Source: CBDHDN01 sp965261585 (GTDB taxonomy: Bacteria; Pseudomonadota; Alphaproteobacteria; UBA6615). Taken from it: a DNA stretch of 64,000 nucleotides. The notes beneath the pieces were generated by a model. It did not search any database. It had not been told where the DNA came from and saw nothing but the letters and a program-made list of their open reading frames with translations. Each line of letters opens with the position of its first letter. Position 1 is the first letter of the stretch. The DNA is taken from the NCBI GenBank assembly GCA_965261585.1, contig CBDHDN010000053.1, positions 1 through 64,000 of the forward strand. The letters run 5' to 3'. This document shows positions 30,979 through 40,640 of the stretch, piece after piece. The position numbers and the translations under genes were made by a program.

Positions 30979-32115
30979 ATGGCTGACGCAGCACAGAGTT
31001 CGGGCGGAACGGCCTCGGGCGGAACGGGCCCCGCGGACGAGCGCGTTCGCAAGGTCTCGTTCATCAGCAAACTGATGACGCGTCCCGAGCTCGGCGCGGT
31101 TGCCGGGACGATCATGGTCTTCGCCTTCTTCGGCATCGTCGCCGGCAACAGCGGCATGTTCGGCTCGAAGGGCATCATCACCTTTCTCGAAGTGTCTGCG
31201 CAGTTGGGTATCCTGGCCGTGTTCGCCTCGCTGTTGATGATTGCCGGCGAGTTCGACCTTTCCGTCGGCTCGATGATCGGTTTTGCAGGCGTCGCAATCG
31301 CAATACCGGTGAGCGAGTTCGGTTGGCCGATCTGGGCGGCGATCGTGTTCGCGTTTGGGCTGGCCGTAGTGGTCGGCTACGTCAATGGTCAAATCGTCGT
31401 CAAAACCGGACTACCGTCGTTCATTGTCACGTTGGCAGGCCTGTTCGTCCTGCGCGGCCTGACCATCGGCATCACCCGGGCGATCACCAGCCGGACGCAG
31501 ATCCCCGGCCTGCGGCCGATGATCGAGGGCGACTTCCTGGCGCCGTTGTTCGCCAGCGAGGTGTTCGGTTTCGCGTTCCGTTGGCTGGCCGAAGCCGGTT
31601 GGATCCAGACGCGGACCGACGGCTCGCCGCTGGTCAGGGGCATTCCGGTGTCGGTTATCTGGTGGTTCGTGCTGACGGCGCTCGCCACCTGGGTGTTGCT
31701 GCGGACCCGCTTCGGCAACTGGATCTTTGCCACCGGCGGCGATCCGGTGGCGGCACGCAATGTCGGTGTGCCGGTGGCGCGGGTAAAGATCCTGCTGTTC
31801 ATCGGCACGGCCTGCGCCGCAACCATATTTGCGGCGATCCAAGTGCTCGATGCCGGCTCGGCCGACACCCAGCGGGGCCTGCTCAAGGAGTTCGAGGCGA
31901 TTATCGCCACGGTCGTCGGCGGCACCCTGTTGACCGGCGGCTACGGCTCGGCGATCGGTGCCGCGTTCGGCGCGTTGATCTTCGGCACCGTGCAGATGGG
32001 CATCTTCTTCACCGGGGTAAACACCGACTGGTTCAAGGTGTTCGTCGGCGTGATGGTGCTGATCGCGGTGTTGGTCAACAATTACATTCGCAAACGCGTG
32101 ACGGAGGCACGGTAA
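30979..32115 (+). CDS. Sugar ABC transporter permease (BPD_transp_2)
   Basis: 378 residues with about ten hydrophobic segments. [20 protein letters not shown] is the classic RbsC/XylH first-half motif. [18 protein letters not shown] and [20 protein letters not shown] are the conserved second-half motifs. It is the membrane channel of a ribose/xylose-type importer. Its stop overlaps the next ATG (TAATG), but that ATPase gene is truncated and the upstream binding protein is deleted, so the system is probably dead. Confidence 0.88.
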   Translation: MADAAQSSGGTASGGTGPADERVRKVSFISKLMTRPELGAVAGTIMVFAFFGIVAGNSGMFGSKGIITFLEVSAQLGILAVFASLLMIAGEFDLSVGSMIGFAGVAIAIPVSEFGWPIWAAIVFAFGLAVVVGYVNGQIVVKTGLPSFIVTLAGLFVLRGLTIGITRAITSRTQIPGLRPMIEGDFLAPLFASEVFGFAFRWLAEAGWIQTRTDGSPLVRGIPVSVIWWFVLTALATWVLLRTRFGNWIFATGGDPVAARNVGVPVARVKILLFIGTACAATIFAAIQVLDAGSADTQRGLLKEFEAIIATVVGGTLLTGGYGSAIGAAFGALIFGTVQMGIFFTGVNTDWFKVFVGVMVLIAVLVNNYIRKRVTEAR

Positions 32116-32252
32116 TGGCCGTCGAAGCCCTCATCGAAGTTCGCTCGATCAGCAAGTACTTCGGCTCCGTCATCGCGCTGAAAGACATCTCGATGATCTG
32201 CTACCCGGGCGAGGTGATGTGCCTGCTCGGCGACAATGGCGCCGGCAAGTCG
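32115..32252 (+). pseudogene. Sugar ABC transporter ATPase, cut immediately after Walker A
   Basis: [20 protein letters not shown] leads to [11 protein letters not shown], ending after the Walker A serine at 32252. Unrelated sequence follows ([20 protein letters not shown]). In another frame that sequence reads [20 protein letters not shown], which may be the tail of a different lost gene. About 200 residues including signature and Walker B are absent. Between 32253 and 32441 I see no functional gene. Confidence 0.82.
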
Positions 32253-32476
32253 GGACAGCCGCGACACGCGCGGCGCAGGCGGCGGAAAAGCCGGCGGCGG
32301 ACTGAGGCGCAGGCGCTGTTTTGAGACGGCACGTTCCAGGTGTTTGTTTTGGAGAACGTTTGTTGCGCGTTGCCTGCCGTCGGGGATTCAGTGTAGCTTG
32401 ACGCGCGCGGTGCAGCCGCGCTGACCGCGCCGGACAAAAAGTGTAGCGCACCCGGTTCCTTGGACACAAGTTTGTC

Positions 32477-33382
32477 TCACGCGGCGGGCCTGATTGAGAT
32501 CGCGGCGTGCCACGCCTGACGAGCTTGAGCGGGGCTCAGGTAGCCGTTCTTTTCGACGATCCACTGGGCATTGTAGAGTTCGACGAAGTCGCGGACGGCG
32601 TCCCGCAGCTCCGCGATGTTGCGGTAGATGCGACCATGGATGATCTGTTCCTTCAGCGTGCGATTGAACCGCTCGGCGACGCCGTTGGTCTGGGGCTCGG
32701 CGACGAAGGCGTAGGACGGCTGGATGCCCCAGAACTTGATCTGGTTGGTGAAGTGGTCCGACAGATACTGGGAGCCGTGATCCATCCGCAAGGCCAGCCC
32801 CCGAGCCGCGCCGGCCGCGGTCGAGCCATACAGCCCGGCAAGCCCCATGGAGATCGGCTGCAGGGCGGCGAAGCGGTCGCCGCGCTTGCAGACATGCCAG
32901 CCGACACACTCGGCGTTCCAATGCTCGACGGCGGTGAAGATCCAGCCCCAGCCGTCGTCCACCGTGAACACCCGAACGCCATCGGTGCCCCACATGAGGT
33001 TCGGGGCATGAGTGATGATCTCACCGTCATGGGGATTGCCGCCACGGCGGCGGCAGCGATGGGGCGAGAGCAGATTGTTCTCGCGCATCAGGCGGAGCAC
33101 CCGCTTGCGGGCAACCCGGATGTCGCGACAGACCCGAAGCCGAGCCCAGACCTTGCGGTAGCCCTCGCCCTCCCAGGGCGATGCCTCCAGGTCGGCTTCG
33201 ATCGCCACCAGCAGCGCCTGGTCCGAGATCGCGGGCTTCGGTCCCCGACGCTTTGCCGGCGGCTGCTCGGCGTGCTGGCCGGAGGTCATGGCGTAGAACG
33301 AGGAGCGGGCCATGCCCCAGGCGGCGCAGACCCGCCGCAGGCCGTAGGCCAGACCCGTGCCGGGCGAGGTGGCGGCACTCAT
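32477..33382 (-). CDS. IS3-like transposase OrfB, copy 2
   Basis: 301 residues, full length. An HTH_21-like region (EGEGYRKVWARLRVCRDIRV, then RKRVLRLMRENNLLSPHR) precedes the integrase core. The catalytic residues are D134 (MWGTDGVR), D201 (LRMDHGSQ) and E237 (GVAERFN), with exactly 35 residues between the second Asp and the Glu. The start overlaps the orfA stop (ATGA). This is the intact reference copy together with copy 3. Confidence 0.93.
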   Translation of the reverse strand: MSAATSPGTGLAYGLRRVCAAWGMARSSFYAMTSGQHAEQPPAKRRGPKPAISDQALLVAIEADLEASPWEGEGYRKVWARLRVCRDIRVARKRVLRLMRENNLLSPHRCRRRGGNPHDGEIITHAPNLMWGTDGVRVFTVDDGWGWIFTAVEHWNAECVGWHVCKRGDRFAALQPISMGLAGLYGSTAAGAARGLALRMDHGSQYLSDHFTNQIKFWGIQPSYAFVAEPQTNGVAERFNRTLKEQIIHGRIYRNIAELRDAVRDFVELYNAQWIVEKNGYLSPAQARQAWHAAISIRPAA

Positions 33383-33789
33383 CGCCGCGACCTCCGCCGC
33401 CCCAAAGGGCCGAAGGTCTCCGTCTTGGCCTCCAGCAGTTCCACCTGCATGGTCAACTCTCCGATCCGCTTCATGGCGCTATCCAGTTCCGCCTGCACCG
33501 GATCGCCCTTGCGTTGCTTGAGCGAGGCGTCGATCCCGCCGATCGCTTTCTCACGCCACTGCTCGAGCCGGAAGATCTCTACGCCCAACTGGCGCGACAG
33601 AAGTTGCACCGGCTCGTCACGCAAAAGCCGCAGAACGACCTCACGCTTGCGCGCCACCGTCCATCGCTGGCCAAGTCCCAGCGGGCCTGCCGGCAAAGCC
33701 TGGCCTGGGGAAAACGTGGACGAGCCAAGCTCGCCCGCATTTACCACAGGCCCATCAACAGCAACTTTCTTCTCAAAATTATCGGTCAT
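33379..33789 (-). CDS. IS3-like transposase subunit OrfA, copy 2
   Basis: 136 residues from the ATG at 33789 preceded by AAGGAGGACCGGAAC. It has the same helix-turn-helix and zipper-like tail as copy 1, ending GRRRSRR, and is identical to copy 3 as far as I can compare. It is translationally coupled to orfB. Confidence 0.92.
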   Translation of the reverse strand: MTDNFEKKVAVDGPVVNAGELGSSTFSPGQALPAGPLGLGQRWTVARKREVVLRLLRDEPVQLLSRQLGVEIFRLEQWREKAIGGIDASLKQRKGDPVQAELDSAMKRIGELTMQVELLEAKTETFGPLGRRRSRR

Positions 33790-33900
33790 GTTCCGGTCCT
33801 CCTTGGACACTTCGATTAAGCCAATTCTGTGTCCAAGGAAATCGGGTCCGACTCACGCCGAACAAAAAGTAATACAGGCGGGGCACAGGGAGGTTCTTGT

Positions 33901-34641
33901 ATGGCGCTGCTCGAGCTGCGCGACATCTCGAAGAATTTCGGTGCGATCCAGGCGCTGGACAACGTCGCCATGACGATCGAGCCTGGCCAGGTGCTCGGGC
34001 TGATGGGCGACAACGGCGCCGGCAAGTCGACCCTGGTCAAGATCGTGGCCGGCAATTTCCCGCCGAGTTCGGGTGACATCGTGCTCGATGGTACGACCGT
34101 GCATTTCCACAAGCCGGTCGACGCCCGCCATGCCGGGATCGAGGTCGTCTATCAGGATCTGGCGATCTGCGACAACCTGACGGCGGCGGCCAATGTCTAC
34201 CTCGGCCGCGAACTCAAGAAGCGCCTCGGGCCGCTCAAGATCCTCGACTACGCCGCCATGTATGAGCGCGCGGGCAAGCTGTTCGCCGAGCTCAAGTCCG
34301 AGACGCGGCCGCGCGATTTGGTGCGCCTGATGTCGGGCGGCCAGCGTCAGGCCGTGGCGATCGCGCGCACCCGCCTGTCGGAGTCACAGATCGTGCTGAT
34401 GGACGAGCCGACGGCCGCGATCAGCGTGCGCCAGGTGGCCGAGGTGTTGGACCTGATCCGGCGCATGCGCGACCAGAAGATCGCGGTGATCCTGATCAGC
34501 CACCGCATGCCCGACGTGTTCGCCGTGTGCGACCAGGTGATGGTCCTGCGCCGCGGCCGTAAGGTCGCCTACAAGCCGATCAAGGACAGCTCGCCGGAAG
34601 AAGTCACGGGCCTGATCACCGGGGCCATCGAGCATGCCTGA
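33901..34641 (+). CDS. Sugar ABC transporter ATP-binding protein (second system)
   Basis: 246 residues, single ABC domain. Walker A is [20 protein letters not shown], the Q-loop is EVVYQDLAICDNLT, the signature MSGGQRQAVAIAR is slightly divergent, Walker B is IVLMDEPTAAIS and the switch His is in ILISHRMPDV. It is the short FrcA-type ATPase of BPD_transp_2 systems. A good ribosome site (CAGGGAGGTTCTTGT) precedes the ATG. The upstream DNA is an IS copy, so the operon's promoter may have changed. Confidence 0.88.
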   Translation: MALLELRDISKNFGAIQALDNVAMTIEPGQVLGLMGDNGAGKSTLVKIVAGNFPPSSGDIVLDGTTVHFHKPVDARHAGIEVVYQDLAICDNLTAAANVYLGRELKKRLGPLKILDYAAMYERAGKLFAELKSETRPRDLVRLMSGGQRQAVAIARTRLSESQIVLMDEPTAAISVRQVAEVLDLIRRMRDQKIAVILISHRMPDVFAVCDQVMVLRRGRKVAYKPIKDSSPEEVTGLITGAIEHA

Positions 34642-34695
34642 GGGTCGCCGATCCGGCACCGGTGCGCCCGCTCCCGCCGCCAAGGGGAGCGCCCC

Positions 34696-35691
34696 GTGAG
34701 CCAGGTCGCGATCGAAGACGTCGTCGGCGTCCGCGCAAGCTCGCCATTGCAAAAGCTGATGGGCAGCCAGGCGTTCTGGGTGACGTTGGCGGTCATCATC
34801 ATCGGCATCGTCATGAGTTTCGTGTCGCCGGTGTTCGCGAGCGCCGACAACATGTTCAATGTCACCCGCAACTTCGCCTTCATCGGCATCATCGCCCTGG
34901 GCATGACGGCGGTCATCATCACGGCGGGCATCGATTTGTCCGTCGGCTCGGTCATGGGCATCTCGGGCATCATCACCGCCCTGGTACTGCAGGCCGGCAG
35001 CCCAATGTGGCTCGGCATCACCGCCGGCTTGGCAACGGGTGTCGTCGTCGGCCTCATCAACGGCTCGCTGATCGCCTATCTGAAGCTGTCGCCGTTCGTC
35101 GTCACCCTGGGCATGCTGTCGATCGCGCGCAGCCTGGCTCTGGCGTCCTCCAACAACAAGATGATTTTCGACTTCGGACCCCAGGGAGAGGCGTTTATCG
35201 AGCTCGGCGGCGGCAGCACCCTGGGCGTCGGCAACCCGGTCTGGATCATGATCGTTCTGGCCGCGGTGTTCGGCTTCCTGTTCAACTTCACGAGTTGGGG
35301 CCGATACGTCTTCGCCATCGGCGGCAACGAGCAAGCGGCGCGGATGACCGGCGTGCCGGTCGACCAGATCAAGGTCTCGGTCTACGTGCTGTCGAGCACC
35401 ATGGCGGCGCTGGCGGCGATCCTGCAGATCGGCTGGCTCGGCGCCGTCACCAACGCGCTCGGCACGACCGTCGAGCTGCGTGTGATCGCCGCAACCGTGA
35501 TCGGCGGCGCCGATCTGATGGGTGGCGGCGGCAGCGCCTATGGCGCGCTGGTCGGTGCGGCGCTGATCGAGGTCATCCGCAATGCCCTCCTACTGGCCGG
35601 CGTCAATCCGTTCTGGCAGGGCACGTTCGTCGGCCTGTTCATCATTCTTGCGGTTTTGCTTGAGCGAATCCGCGGACGCCGCCCGGGCTAG
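34696..35691 (+). CDS. Sugar ABC transporter permease (second system)
   Basis: 331 residues. The start is taken as GTG 34696 after AAGGGGAGCGCCCC. ITAGIDLSVGSVMGISGIIT and LSPFVVTLGMLSIARSLAL are the BPD_transp_2 hallmarks. VELRVIAATVIGGADLMGGG is the second conserved loop. It is an inner-membrane channel for a monosaccharide, in one operon with the ATPase upstream and binding protein downstream. Confidence 0.9.
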   Translation: MSQVAIEDVVGVRASSPLQKLMGSQAFWVTLAVIIIGIVMSFVSPVFASADNMFNVTRNFAFIGIIALGMTAVIITAGIDLSVGSVMGISGIITALVLQAGSPMWLGITAGLATGVVVGLINGSLIAYLKLSPFVVTLGMLSIARSLALASSNNKMIFDFGPQGEAFIELGGGSTLGVGNPVWIMIVLAAVFGFLFNFTSWGRYVFAIGGNEQAARMTGVPVDQIKVSVYVLSSTMAALAAILQIGWLGAVTNALGTTVELRVIAATVIGGADLMGGGGSAYGALVGAALIEVIRNALLLAGVNPFWQGTFVGLFIILAVLLERIRGRRPG

Positions 35692-35734
35692 CAGGTAGCG
35701 CCGGGCATTTCCAAACCCACAGGGAGAAGAAGCC

Positions 35735-36742
35735 ATGAGAAGCGTTTTACTAGCAACGGCCGCGGCCGCCTTTGTCGGCGTGCTCGCGGTCAGCCACAGC
35801 GCGAGCGCCCAGGACCTCAAGACGTTCGCCCTGGTGCCCAAGGCGATGAACAACCCGTTCTTCGATTTGGCGCGTGACGGCTGCCGTGTGGCCGAGCAGG
35901 AGCTGGCCGGCGAGGTCAGCTGCCTCTACATCGGCCCCGGCGAGCATACCGAGGCCGAGCAGCTGCAGATCGTGCAGGATCTGATCACCCGCCGGGTCGA
36001 CGGCATCGCCGTGGCCCCGTCGAACGCGCCGGCAATGGCGCGCGTGCTGGCACGGGCGACCGACGCCGGCATCCCGGTCATCACCTGGGATTCGGACCTT
36101 TTGGCCAAGGATGCGAACCTGCGCACGTCCTATGTCGGCACCCTGAACCGCGATATCGGCGTGAACCTGGCGAAGATCGTCCAGACCATCAAGCCGAATG
36201 GCGGATCGATCTGCATCCAGTCCGGTGGCGCGGCCGCGGCCAACCACAACGAGCGCATGCAGGGCATTCGCGATACGCTCGCCGGCGTCTCCGGCACGAC
36301 CCCGCCAGGCAATCGCCTGGAAGGTGTCAACGGCTGGACCGAGATCTCCGGCTGCCCGCTGTTCACGAACGACGACTTCCCGTTGTCGGTGCAGCAGATG
36401 GCGGACATCCTGGCGGCCAACCCGGATCTGGACGCCTTCGTCCCGACCGGCGGCTTCCCGCAGTTCGTGCCGAACGCCTATCGTCAGGTCGCCGAGCGCT
36501 ATCGCGACCGCATCGCCAGCGGCGATCTCGCCCTCGTCGTCGCCGACACGCTGCCGGTCCAGATGGACATCCTCAAGGACGGCCTGAGCCTCGGCCAGGT
36601 CGGCCAGCGGCCCTTCGAGATGGGCTACCGGGCAATGTACATCCTAAAGGACCTGGTCGACGGCAAGAGTGTGCAGGACCCGATCTACACGGGCCTCGAC
36701 GTCTGCACGCCGGACAACCAGGACGACTGCCTGTCCGGCTGA
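35735..36742 (+). CDS. Sugar ABC transporter substrate-binding protein (second system)
   Basis: 335 residues, Peripla_BP_4 type. The signal peptide MRSVLLATAAAAFVGVLAVS ends near HSASA-QD. TFALVPKAMNNPFFDLARDG opens the first lobe, VDGIAVAPSNAPAMARVLAR follows, then the hinge region IPVITWDSDLLAKDANL. Several cysteines (GCR, SCL, SIC, GCP, VCT, DDC) may form periplasmic disulfides. It completes an apparently intact importer next to the aldo/keto reductase. The substrate is unknown. Confidence 0.88.
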   Translation: MRSVLLATAAAAFVGVLAVSHSASAQDLKTFALVPKAMNNPFFDLARDGCRVAEQELAGEVSCLYIGPGEHTEAEQLQIVQDLITRRVDGIAVAPSNAPAMARVLARATDAGIPVITWDSDLLAKDANLRTSYVGTLNRDIGVNLAKIVQTIKPNGGSICIQSGGAAAANHNERMQGIRDTLAGVSGTTPPGNRLEGVNGWTEISGCPLFTNDDFPLSVQQMADILAANPDLDAFVPTGGFPQFVPNAYRQVAERYRDRIASGDLALVVADTLPVQMDILKDGLSLGQVGQRPFEMGYRAMYILKDLVDGKSVQDPIYTGLDVCTPDNQDDCLSG

Positions 36743-36792
36743 CGCGACACGAACACCGCCCGCCGCCAATGGCGGGCAGCGCAGACCTCGCC

Positions 36793-36820
36793 CGGGGCCC
36801 AGTGCCCCGTGTTTTCTTTT
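36793..36820 (+). terminator. Rho-independent terminator after the sugar ABC operon
   Basis: CGGGGC-ccagt-GCCCCG followed by TGTTTTCTTTT. A second hairpin (GCCCGCC-gccaat-GGCGGGC, 36758-36777) stands just upstream. Confidence 0.75.
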
Positions 36821-36889
36821 GTGTGCCCGCGTGGACTCGACGCGGGCACGGTCGTAGGGTTTTACGGGCAGATGAAGACGGAGGGGCAG

Positions 36890-37870
36890 ATGCCGCCAGC
36901 CAACAACGTCGCGAAGGTGAAGCTCGGCCGAACCGATCTCATCGTCTCGACGATCTGTTTCGGGACCGGGCCGCTGGGCGACATGCCGCTGACCTACGGC
37001 CACAGCGTCGATGAGGAACGCGGCCGGGCGACCGTGCGGGCGATGTTCGACGGGCCCGTCAACTTCCTCGACACCGCACGCAATTATGGCGCCGGGCGCA
37101 GCGAACAGCGCATCGGCGACGTCATCCGCGAGCGCGGCGGCCTGCCCGAGGGCTTCGTCATCTCGACCAAGCTCGATCGCGACATGGAGACCAACCGCTT
37201 CGACGCCGCCCAGGCCCGGCGCTCGCTCGAGGCGAGCCTCGAGGCCCTGGGGCTCGACCGCTTCCAGCTGCTGCACCTGCACGATCCGGAATACGCCGCG
37301 TCCCTGGGCGACGTCATCGGCCCGGACGGCGCCGTGGCGACGCTGTTCAGGATGAAGGAAGAGGGACTGGCGGAGGCCGTCGGCCTGGCCGCCGGCCGCG
37401 TCGACGTCATGACGCCGATCCTGCGCGACTGGGATTTCGACGCCCTGATCACGCACAACCGCTACACGCTGGTCAACCGCAATGCCGCGCCGATGATGGA
37501 CATGGCAGTGGCCAAGGGCACGGCGATCCTCAACGCCGCGCCCTATTGCGGCGGCGTCTTGGCCAAAGGCACGGCGGCGCTGCCGCGCTATGTCTACCAG
37601 GACGCCTCGGACGCGGTGCTCGCGCCGGTCCGCGCGGTCGAGGCGATCTGCGCCAGGCACGGCATTCCGCCGGGCGCGGCGGCGCTGCAGTTCTCCATGC
37701 GGGACGCGCGGGTCACCTCGACGGTCTGCGGCATCAGCAGGCCCGAGCGGATCCAGCAGACGATCGAATGGGCCGCGCGGCCGATCGGCGAAGACGCGTG
37801 GGCCGAACTGGACGCCCTGCCCTTCACCACCGACGATCCCGAGGCGACCCGCGACTACGTCCCGGGCTGA
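36890..37870 (+). CDS. Aldo/keto reductase (sugar dehydrogenase type)
   Basis: 326 residues from the ATG at 36890, which follows GGAGGGGCAG; an alternative ATG is 18 bases upstream. The (beta/alpha)8 fold shows NFLDTARNYGAGRSEQRIGD with Asp and Tyr of the active site, VISTKLDR with the Lys, and QLLHLHDPEY with the His. It resembles L-fucose/D-threo-aldose dehydrogenases (FGTGPLG start, PPGAAALQFSMRDARVTSTV end). It probably oxidises the sugar imported by the preceding ABC system. Confidence 0.83.
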   Translation: MPPANNVAKVKLGRTDLIVSTICFGTGPLGDMPLTYGHSVDEERGRATVRAMFDGPVNFLDTARNYGAGRSEQRIGDVIRERGGLPEGFVISTKLDRDMETNRFDAAQARRSLEASLEALGLDRFQLLHLHDPEYAASLGDVIGPDGAVATLFRMKEEGLAEAVGLAAGRVDVMTPILRDWDFDALITHNRYTLVNRNAAPMMDMAVAKGTAILNAAPYCGGVLAKGTAALPRYVYQDASDAVLAPVRAVEAICARHGIPPGAAALQFSMRDARVTSTVCGISRPERIQQTIEWAARPIGEDAWAELDALPFTTDDPEATRDYVPG

Positions 37871-37894
37871 AAGACCGCGGGTGGAGGGAACGCA

Positions 37895-38590
37895 GTGATC
37901 ACACTTCGGTTGGCCGAGGATCGCGGGCACGCCGATTTCGGCTGGCTCGACAGCCGCCACACGTTCTCGTTCGGGCAGTACTTCGACCCCGACAATATCG
38001 GCTTCGGGCCGCTGCGCGTGATCAACGATGACCGCGTCGCGCCGGGCCACGGCTTCGACACCCACGGGCATCGGGACACGGAGATCATCTCCTACGTGCT
38101 GGAAGGGGCGCTCGAGCACAAGGACAGCATCGGCGCCGGCTCGGTCATCCGCCCCGGCGAGGTCCAGCGGATTTCGGCGGGCACCGGCATTCGCCACAGC
38201 GAATACAACCCCTCCCAGAGCGAACCCGTGCACTTCCTGCAGATCTGGGTGCTGCCCGAACGAGAAGGGCTGGCGCCAAGCTACGAACAGAATCACTTTG
38301 GCGACGAGCGCCGCGGCGTGCTGCGGCTCGTGGCCTCGCGCGACGGCTCGCTGACGATCCACCGGGACGTCGATCTCTATGCCAGTGTGCTGCAGGACGG
38401 CGAGGCGGTCACCCATGAGGTGGGCAACGGCCGCCAGCTCTGGGTCCACGTCGCCGACGGCGCGATGACGCTCAACGGTCAGCAACTCCGCGCGGGCGAC
38501 GGCGCCGCCGTCGTCGACGAAAACGTCGTTACAATCGCGGCCACCGCGGCGGCCGAGGTCCTGCTGTTCGACATGGAAGTGCCGGCCTGA
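37895..38590 (+). CDS. Pirin-family protein
   Basis: 231 residues from a GTG start. The N-terminal pirin cupin has RHTFSFGQYFDPDNIGFGPL and the metal-binding FDTHGHRDTEIISYVLEG, plus GEVQRISAGTGIRHSEYNPS. A second degenerate cupin follows (YASVLQDGEAVTHEV). Bacterial pirins can act as quercetinase-like dioxygenases or redox-linked regulators. It lies 24 bases after the aldo/keto reductase and is probably co-transcribed. Confidence 0.88.
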   Translation: MITLRLAEDRGHADFGWLDSRHTFSFGQYFDPDNIGFGPLRVINDDRVAPGHGFDTHGHRDTEIISYVLEGALEHKDSIGAGSVIRPGEVQRISAGTGIRHSEYNPSQSEPVHFLQIWVLPEREGLAPSYEQNHFGDERRGVLRLVASRDGSLTIHRDVDLYASVLQDGEAVTHEVGNGRQLWVHVADGAMTLNGQQLRAGDGAAVVDENVVTIAATAAAEVLLFDMEVPA

Positions 38591-38637
38591 GGATTCGGTC
38601 CGGCGCCGACTTTCATGGGCGCCTGCGACGGACCTAG

Positions 38638-40242
38638 CCTGGAAGATTCACGAAAGGCACCGCCGAACTCCCAATATGCGTTATGATTCAATTGCCTAGA
38701 TCGGATCAAACGCAGGAGCCCGGCGGTGACGAATTGTACCCCTGAGACGGTGCTGTTTCCAGTCTGCCGCAAGCGGCGGATCGAGGCGGCGTTTGACGGC
38801 GGCGATGTGACGAGCAACGGCGGCGTGCTGCTGTTACGCCAGGCGGACCGGCGGTTGGGTCTGACGGCGGCGGTGGCGCGTCGGCTCGGCGACAGGCGCC
38901 AGCGCGGCAAGGTCAGGCATCGCTTCGTCGACATGCTGCGCCAGCGGGTGTTCGCGATCGCGCTGGGCTATGAGGATCTGAACGATCACACCGAGCTGCG
39001 CCACGATGTGGCGGTGCAGACGGCGACGGGGCAGGACCGGGCGCTGGCCAGCGCGCCGACGTTGTGCCGCTTCGAGAACCAGGCCGAGGCGAGCTGGGCG
39101 TGGGCGATCCACGAGGTCCTGGCGGATGCCTTCATCGCCGCGCATGGTGATCCGCCAGCCGAGATCGTGCTCGACTTCGATGCCACGGACGACCCGGTTC
39201 ACGGCCATCAAGAAGGCCGGTTCTTCCATGGCTACTACGACCACTACTGCTTCCTGCCGCTTTACGTGTTCGCCGGCGATCATCTGCTGGCGGCCTACCT
39301 GCGACGCTCGGACATCGACCCGGCGAAGCATGCCGGTGCAGTGCTGAAGCTGCTGGTGCGGCGGCTGCGCCTGGCCTGGCCCGCCGTGCGCATCATCGTG
39401 CGGGCGGACTCCGGCTTCTGCCGCTGGCGCATGCTGTCGTGGTGCGAGCGTCACGGCGTCGACTACATCATCGGCCTGGCCAGGAACAAGCGGCGGGAGG
39501 CGCTGGCGGCGCCCGTGATGGCCCAGGCGCGCGCACTGTTCGCCACGACCGGCGACAAGCAACGGCACTTCGCCGAACTCCGCTATGGCGCCGGGACGTG
39601 GAACCGCGAGCGGCGCGTCCATCGCGCGCCTCGAACACACCGCCCGCGGCGCCAACCCGCGCTTCGTGGTGACCAGCCTCGCCGGTGACGGCATGGCGCT
39701 CTACGACATGCTCTACTGTGCCCGCGGCGACATGGAGAACCGCATCAAGGAGCAGTTCGAGCTGTTCTCTGACCGCACCTCGGCCCATCGCTGGTGGCCG
39801 AACCAGTTCCGCCTGCTCCTGGCCAGTCTCGCCTACGTGCTGATGACGGCGATCCGGCGCTTCGGCCTCGCCGGCACCGAGGCCGCCCGCGCCCAGGTCG
39901 GCACGATCCGCCTGCGCTTGCTCAAGATCGGCGCCGTCGTCATCCGCAACACCCGTCGGGTCCGCTTCCTGCTCTCCTCGGCCTGTCCCGATCAGGCCCT
40001 GTTCACACTGGTCGCCACCAGGCTCGAACCAGGATAGCGGCCGCCCCTTCGGTCCCTTACACGATCCCAATGCCGTGCCGCGGCAACCAGTAAACGCGAC
40101 CGCTCGCCGCCACCGAACACCGTAATGCTTCGCTCCTGCACCGCGGCCATGAACCCCGGTCAAAACCCGTCCCGATTCGCCTCATTCGAGACAGATGACC
40201 GGCCCAACAGGACACAATCATTCGCATCATGAAATATCCGGG
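38638..40242 (+). mobile_element. IS1380-family insertion sequence
   Basis: 1605 bp flanked by the 4-bp duplication CTAG (38634-38637, 40243-40246). Ends are CCTGGAAGATTCACGA and, reverse-complemented, CCCGGATATTTCATGA. The right-hand duplication contains the stop codon of the neighbouring DUF1330 gene. The transposase inside is frameshifted. Confidence 0.85.
38726..40037 (+). pseudogene. IS1380-family transposase, frameshifted
   Basis: A GTG start at 38726 leads to VTSNGGVLLLRQADRRLGLT and the core motif LDFDATDDPVHGHQEG with the first catalytic Asp. IIVRADSGFCRWRML supplies the second. After WNRERRV at about 39617 the frame changes and IARLEHTARGANPRFVVTSL continues, ending NQFRLLLASLAYVLM and LLSSACPDQALF. 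About 430 residues in total would be normal. The shift is a single-base-scale indel. Confidence 0.87.
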
Positions 40243-40551
40243 CTAGCTCGGCGTGGCCTCGCCGCCTTCGACGATGATCAGCTCGACCTCGCCGGCGCCC
40301 CTGCGAAACGCCGCGGCCTCGGTGTATTCGGGTGAATCGTGGCAGGCGATCGCCTGTTCCATCGACGGGAACTCGATGACGATGAAGCGCCCGAACGTCT
40401 CCGGCCCCTCGAGGATCAGGAACTTGCCGCCGCGGGCCAGCACCTTGCCGCCGTGTTTTTCCAGGATCGCCGGCACCCGGTCCGTATACTTCTTGTAGTT
40501 CACCGGATCGGTGATGCGCGATCGCGCCACCCAGTATGCGGGCATGGCCAT
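40243..40551 (-). CDS. DUF1330 family protein
   Basis: 102 residues from ATG 40551 after GCAGGAGGA. The sequence MPAYWVARSRITDPVNYKKY, then FLILEGPETFGRFIVIEFPS and DSPEYTEAAAFRRGAG, is characteristic of DUF1330, a small dimeric alpha/beta ferredoxin-like fold. The function is unknown. The stop codon lies in the IS1380 target duplication, so the insertion left the protein intact. A longer frame upstream runs through a palindromic repeat and is unlikely to be translated. Confidence 0.87.
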   Translation of the reverse strand: MAMPAYWVARSRITDPVNYKKYTDRVPAILEKHGGKVLARGGKFLILEGPETFGRFIVIEFPSMEQAIACHDSPEYTEAAAFRRGAGEVELIIVEGGEATPS

Positions 40552-40640
40552 TCCTCCTGCTGTCCGTCCCCATGACGGACCAAGTCTTATAGAAGACTGT
40601 TGTACCACAAACGGGTGAGCGGCCAAGCTGAACAGCAAAG

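Larger units (their letters stand above)
32442..33855 (-). mobile_element. IS3-like insertion sequence, copy 2 (1414 bp)
   Basis: It has the same ends as copy 1 in reverse orientation. The flanks are 14-bp repeats differing at one base: CGCCGGACAAAAAG (32428-32441) and CGCCGAACAAAAAG (33856-33869). Both transposase genes are intact. It lies between the truncated first ATPase and the start of the second sugar ABC operon. Confidence 0.95.

Noticed and set aside
32253..32441. A gene between the truncated ATPase and IS copy 2
   Set aside because: Only a possible C-terminal tail ([15 protein letters not shown]) without start or domain; too little to call.
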